Shown: positions 40,703 through 41,160 of the stretch, piece after piece
How positions within the stretch are numbered: position 1 is the first letter of the stretch
Layout: every line of letters begins with the position of its first letter
Assembly (NCBI GenBank): GCA_009702325.1
Contig: WLID01000012.1
Location: 1 to 41,160 of the forward strand
Origin: Actinomycetota bacterium
GTDB lineage: Bacteria; Actinomycetota; Thermoleophilia; Gaiellales; Gaiellaceae
Direction of reading: 5' to 3'
Length of the DNA: 41,160 nucleotides
The notes under the pieces: generated by a model
What the model saw: the letters and a program-made list of their open reading frames with translations, nothing else
What the model was told of the DNA's origin: nothing
The model's database searches: none
Translations under genes and position numbers: made by a program

Positions 40703-40729
40703 GAAACCCGCGAGAGCGGGTTTCGTCGT
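40703..40729 (+). terminator. Terminator after tRNA-Leu
   Basis: GAAACCCGC (40703-40711) and GCGGGTTTC (40716-40724) form a 9-bp stem with loop GAGA, 5 bp after the tRNA. The downstream run is GTCGTT, so the T tract is partly in the stem. Confidence 0.75.
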
Positions 40730-40760
40730 TAAGGGGCGCTCGTGGAGGAGAGCGAGGGGG

Positions 40761-40889
40761 TTAGTGCGCGGGGGCGGCGGCGGGTGTGGTGCCAGCGGAA
40801 GCGCCCGAGACGCCCCAGCCGTTGCCACCGTAGGCGCTTGCCATCAGAACGAGGCAGGCCGCGATCAGTGCGATTCCTGGCGTACGCAT
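40761..40889 (-). CDS. Tiny hydrophobic peptide gene, divergent from lexA
   Basis: A 42-residue candidate, MRTPGIALIAACLVLMASAYGGNGWGVSGASAGTTPAAAPAH. It has one membrane or signal segment followed by a Gly/Ala/Pro tail. A longer frame begins at 40979 inside the SOS box and has no sensible N-terminus. The gene is small and no ribosome site is obvious, so it is tentative. Confidence 0.35.
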   Translation of the reverse strand: MRTPGIALIAACLVLMASAYGGNGWGVSGASAGTTPAAAPAH

Positions 40890-40970
40890 GGGGGCATTGA
40901 ACGATTGCTCGGGTGTGTGAGCATCGGGGAAATTCCGCGACGTGCCTGCGGCGGCTCCGCCGGTTCGACA

Positions 40971-40984
40971 CGAACACATGTTTG
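40971..40984. promoter_or_regulatory. SOS box 1 of lexA
   Basis: CGAACACATGTTTG matches the actinobacterial LexA operator and overlaps the -35 of the lexA promoter by 3 bp. Confidence 0.8.
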
Positions 40985-41010
40985 ACGCCGTCCGCAGGAC
41001 TCTCTACTCT
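40982..41010 (+). promoter_or_regulatory. lexA promoter
   Basis: -35 TTGACG (40982-40987), a 17-bp spacer, and -10 TACTCT (41005-41010). It lies between the two SOS boxes, so LexA bound at either site would block it. Confidence 0.7.
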
Positions 41011-41015
41011 GACAA

Positions 41016-41029
41016 CGAACACACGTTCG
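41016..41029. promoter_or_regulatory. SOS box 2 of lexA
   Basis: CGAACACACGTTCG is a perfect palindromic LexA operator at the expected transcription start. Confidence 0.88.
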
Positions 41030-41070
41030 TCACACCTTTCACCCGACCCCAATTTCAAGCCGGAGGCGCA

Positions 41071-41160
41071 ATGCTCACCGAGCGGCAGCAGCAGATCTGG
41101 AACTACCTCGTCGAATACGTCGATCGGTGCGGCTATCCGCCCACCGTGCGCGAGATTGGC
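41071..41160 (+). CDS. lexA: LexA repressor (5' part, runs off window)
   Basis: The first 30 residues, MLTERQQQIWNYLVEYVDRCGYPPTVREIG, are the LexA winged-helix DNA-binding domain. ATG 41071 is preceded by GGAGG (41062-41066 region). The upstream region carries two SOS boxes, the autoregulation expected of lexA. The peptidase half lies outside the window. Confidence 0.93.
   Translation, partial: MLTERQQQIWNYLVEYVDRCGYPPTVREIG

Overview
The window is dense, GC-rich (roughly 65%) bacterial chromosome. The gene order rpsF-ssb-rpsR-rplI-dnaB, a PurS/PurQ/PurL-type FGAM synthase, actinobacterial-type SOS boxes (CGAAC-N4-GTTYG), DnaA boxes of the TTGTCCACA type, a MoaD-MoaE fusion and many leaderless promoters point to a high-GC member of the Actinomycetota. 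A Thermoleophilia-like lineage is my best guess, but I cannot prove the class from sequence alone. There are no rRNA genes, CRISPR arrays, intact insertion sequences or prophage genes.

Layout. 1-5.8 kb is mixed: the end of an unknown gene, a palindrome-rich 313-bp spacer, a BenE-type transporter, a DsbA-like protein, a secreted glycosidase, an SDR and an MBL hydrolase. 5.8-9.4 kb holds sulfur amino-acid PLP enzymes (metB-like and cbs) around a YcaQ-type DNA glycosylase. 9.5-16.7 kb (minus strand) carries purH, purN, purM, then ctaG on plus, then purF and purL. 16.8-23.2 kb is accessory: EamA exporter, a DUF1185-like protein, an EthD-like protein, a secreted protein, a frameshifted MFS gene, a glyoxalase, an unusual S-adenosylhomocysteine-hydrolase-like protein and a hypothetical. 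23.2-29.3 kb (minus) is purQ, purS, purC, purB, purE, purD, purA. 29.4-33.4 kb (minus) is rpsF-ssb-rpsR-rplI, then dnaB followed by two tandem small CxxC...CxxxH proteins. 33.5-41.2 kb holds two envelope-type genes, M50 and M29 peptidases, the MoaD-MoaE fusion, a glycosyltransferase, secG, a two-domain VOC protein, tRNA-Leu(GAG) and the start of lexA with two SOS boxes.

How the genes work together. Almost the whole de novo purine route from PRPP to IMP and to adenylosuccinate/AMP is here (purF, D, N, S, Q, L, M, E, C, B, H, A), split into several transcription units with other genes between them. No purK is present. The units appear to be driven by separate leaderless promoters: a TANNNT -10 hexamer lies 6-7 nt before the start codon. 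The same architecture recurs at about a dozen genes. For purM and purL the codon in that position is CTG.

The most interesting regions are the dnaB upstream region (about six DnaA-box-like 9-mers plus a near-perfect SOS box), the tandem zinc-ribbon-like pair co-transcribed with dnaB, the CTG leaderless starts of purM and purL, a C-terminally short PurL, and a divergent SAH-hydrolase paralogue.
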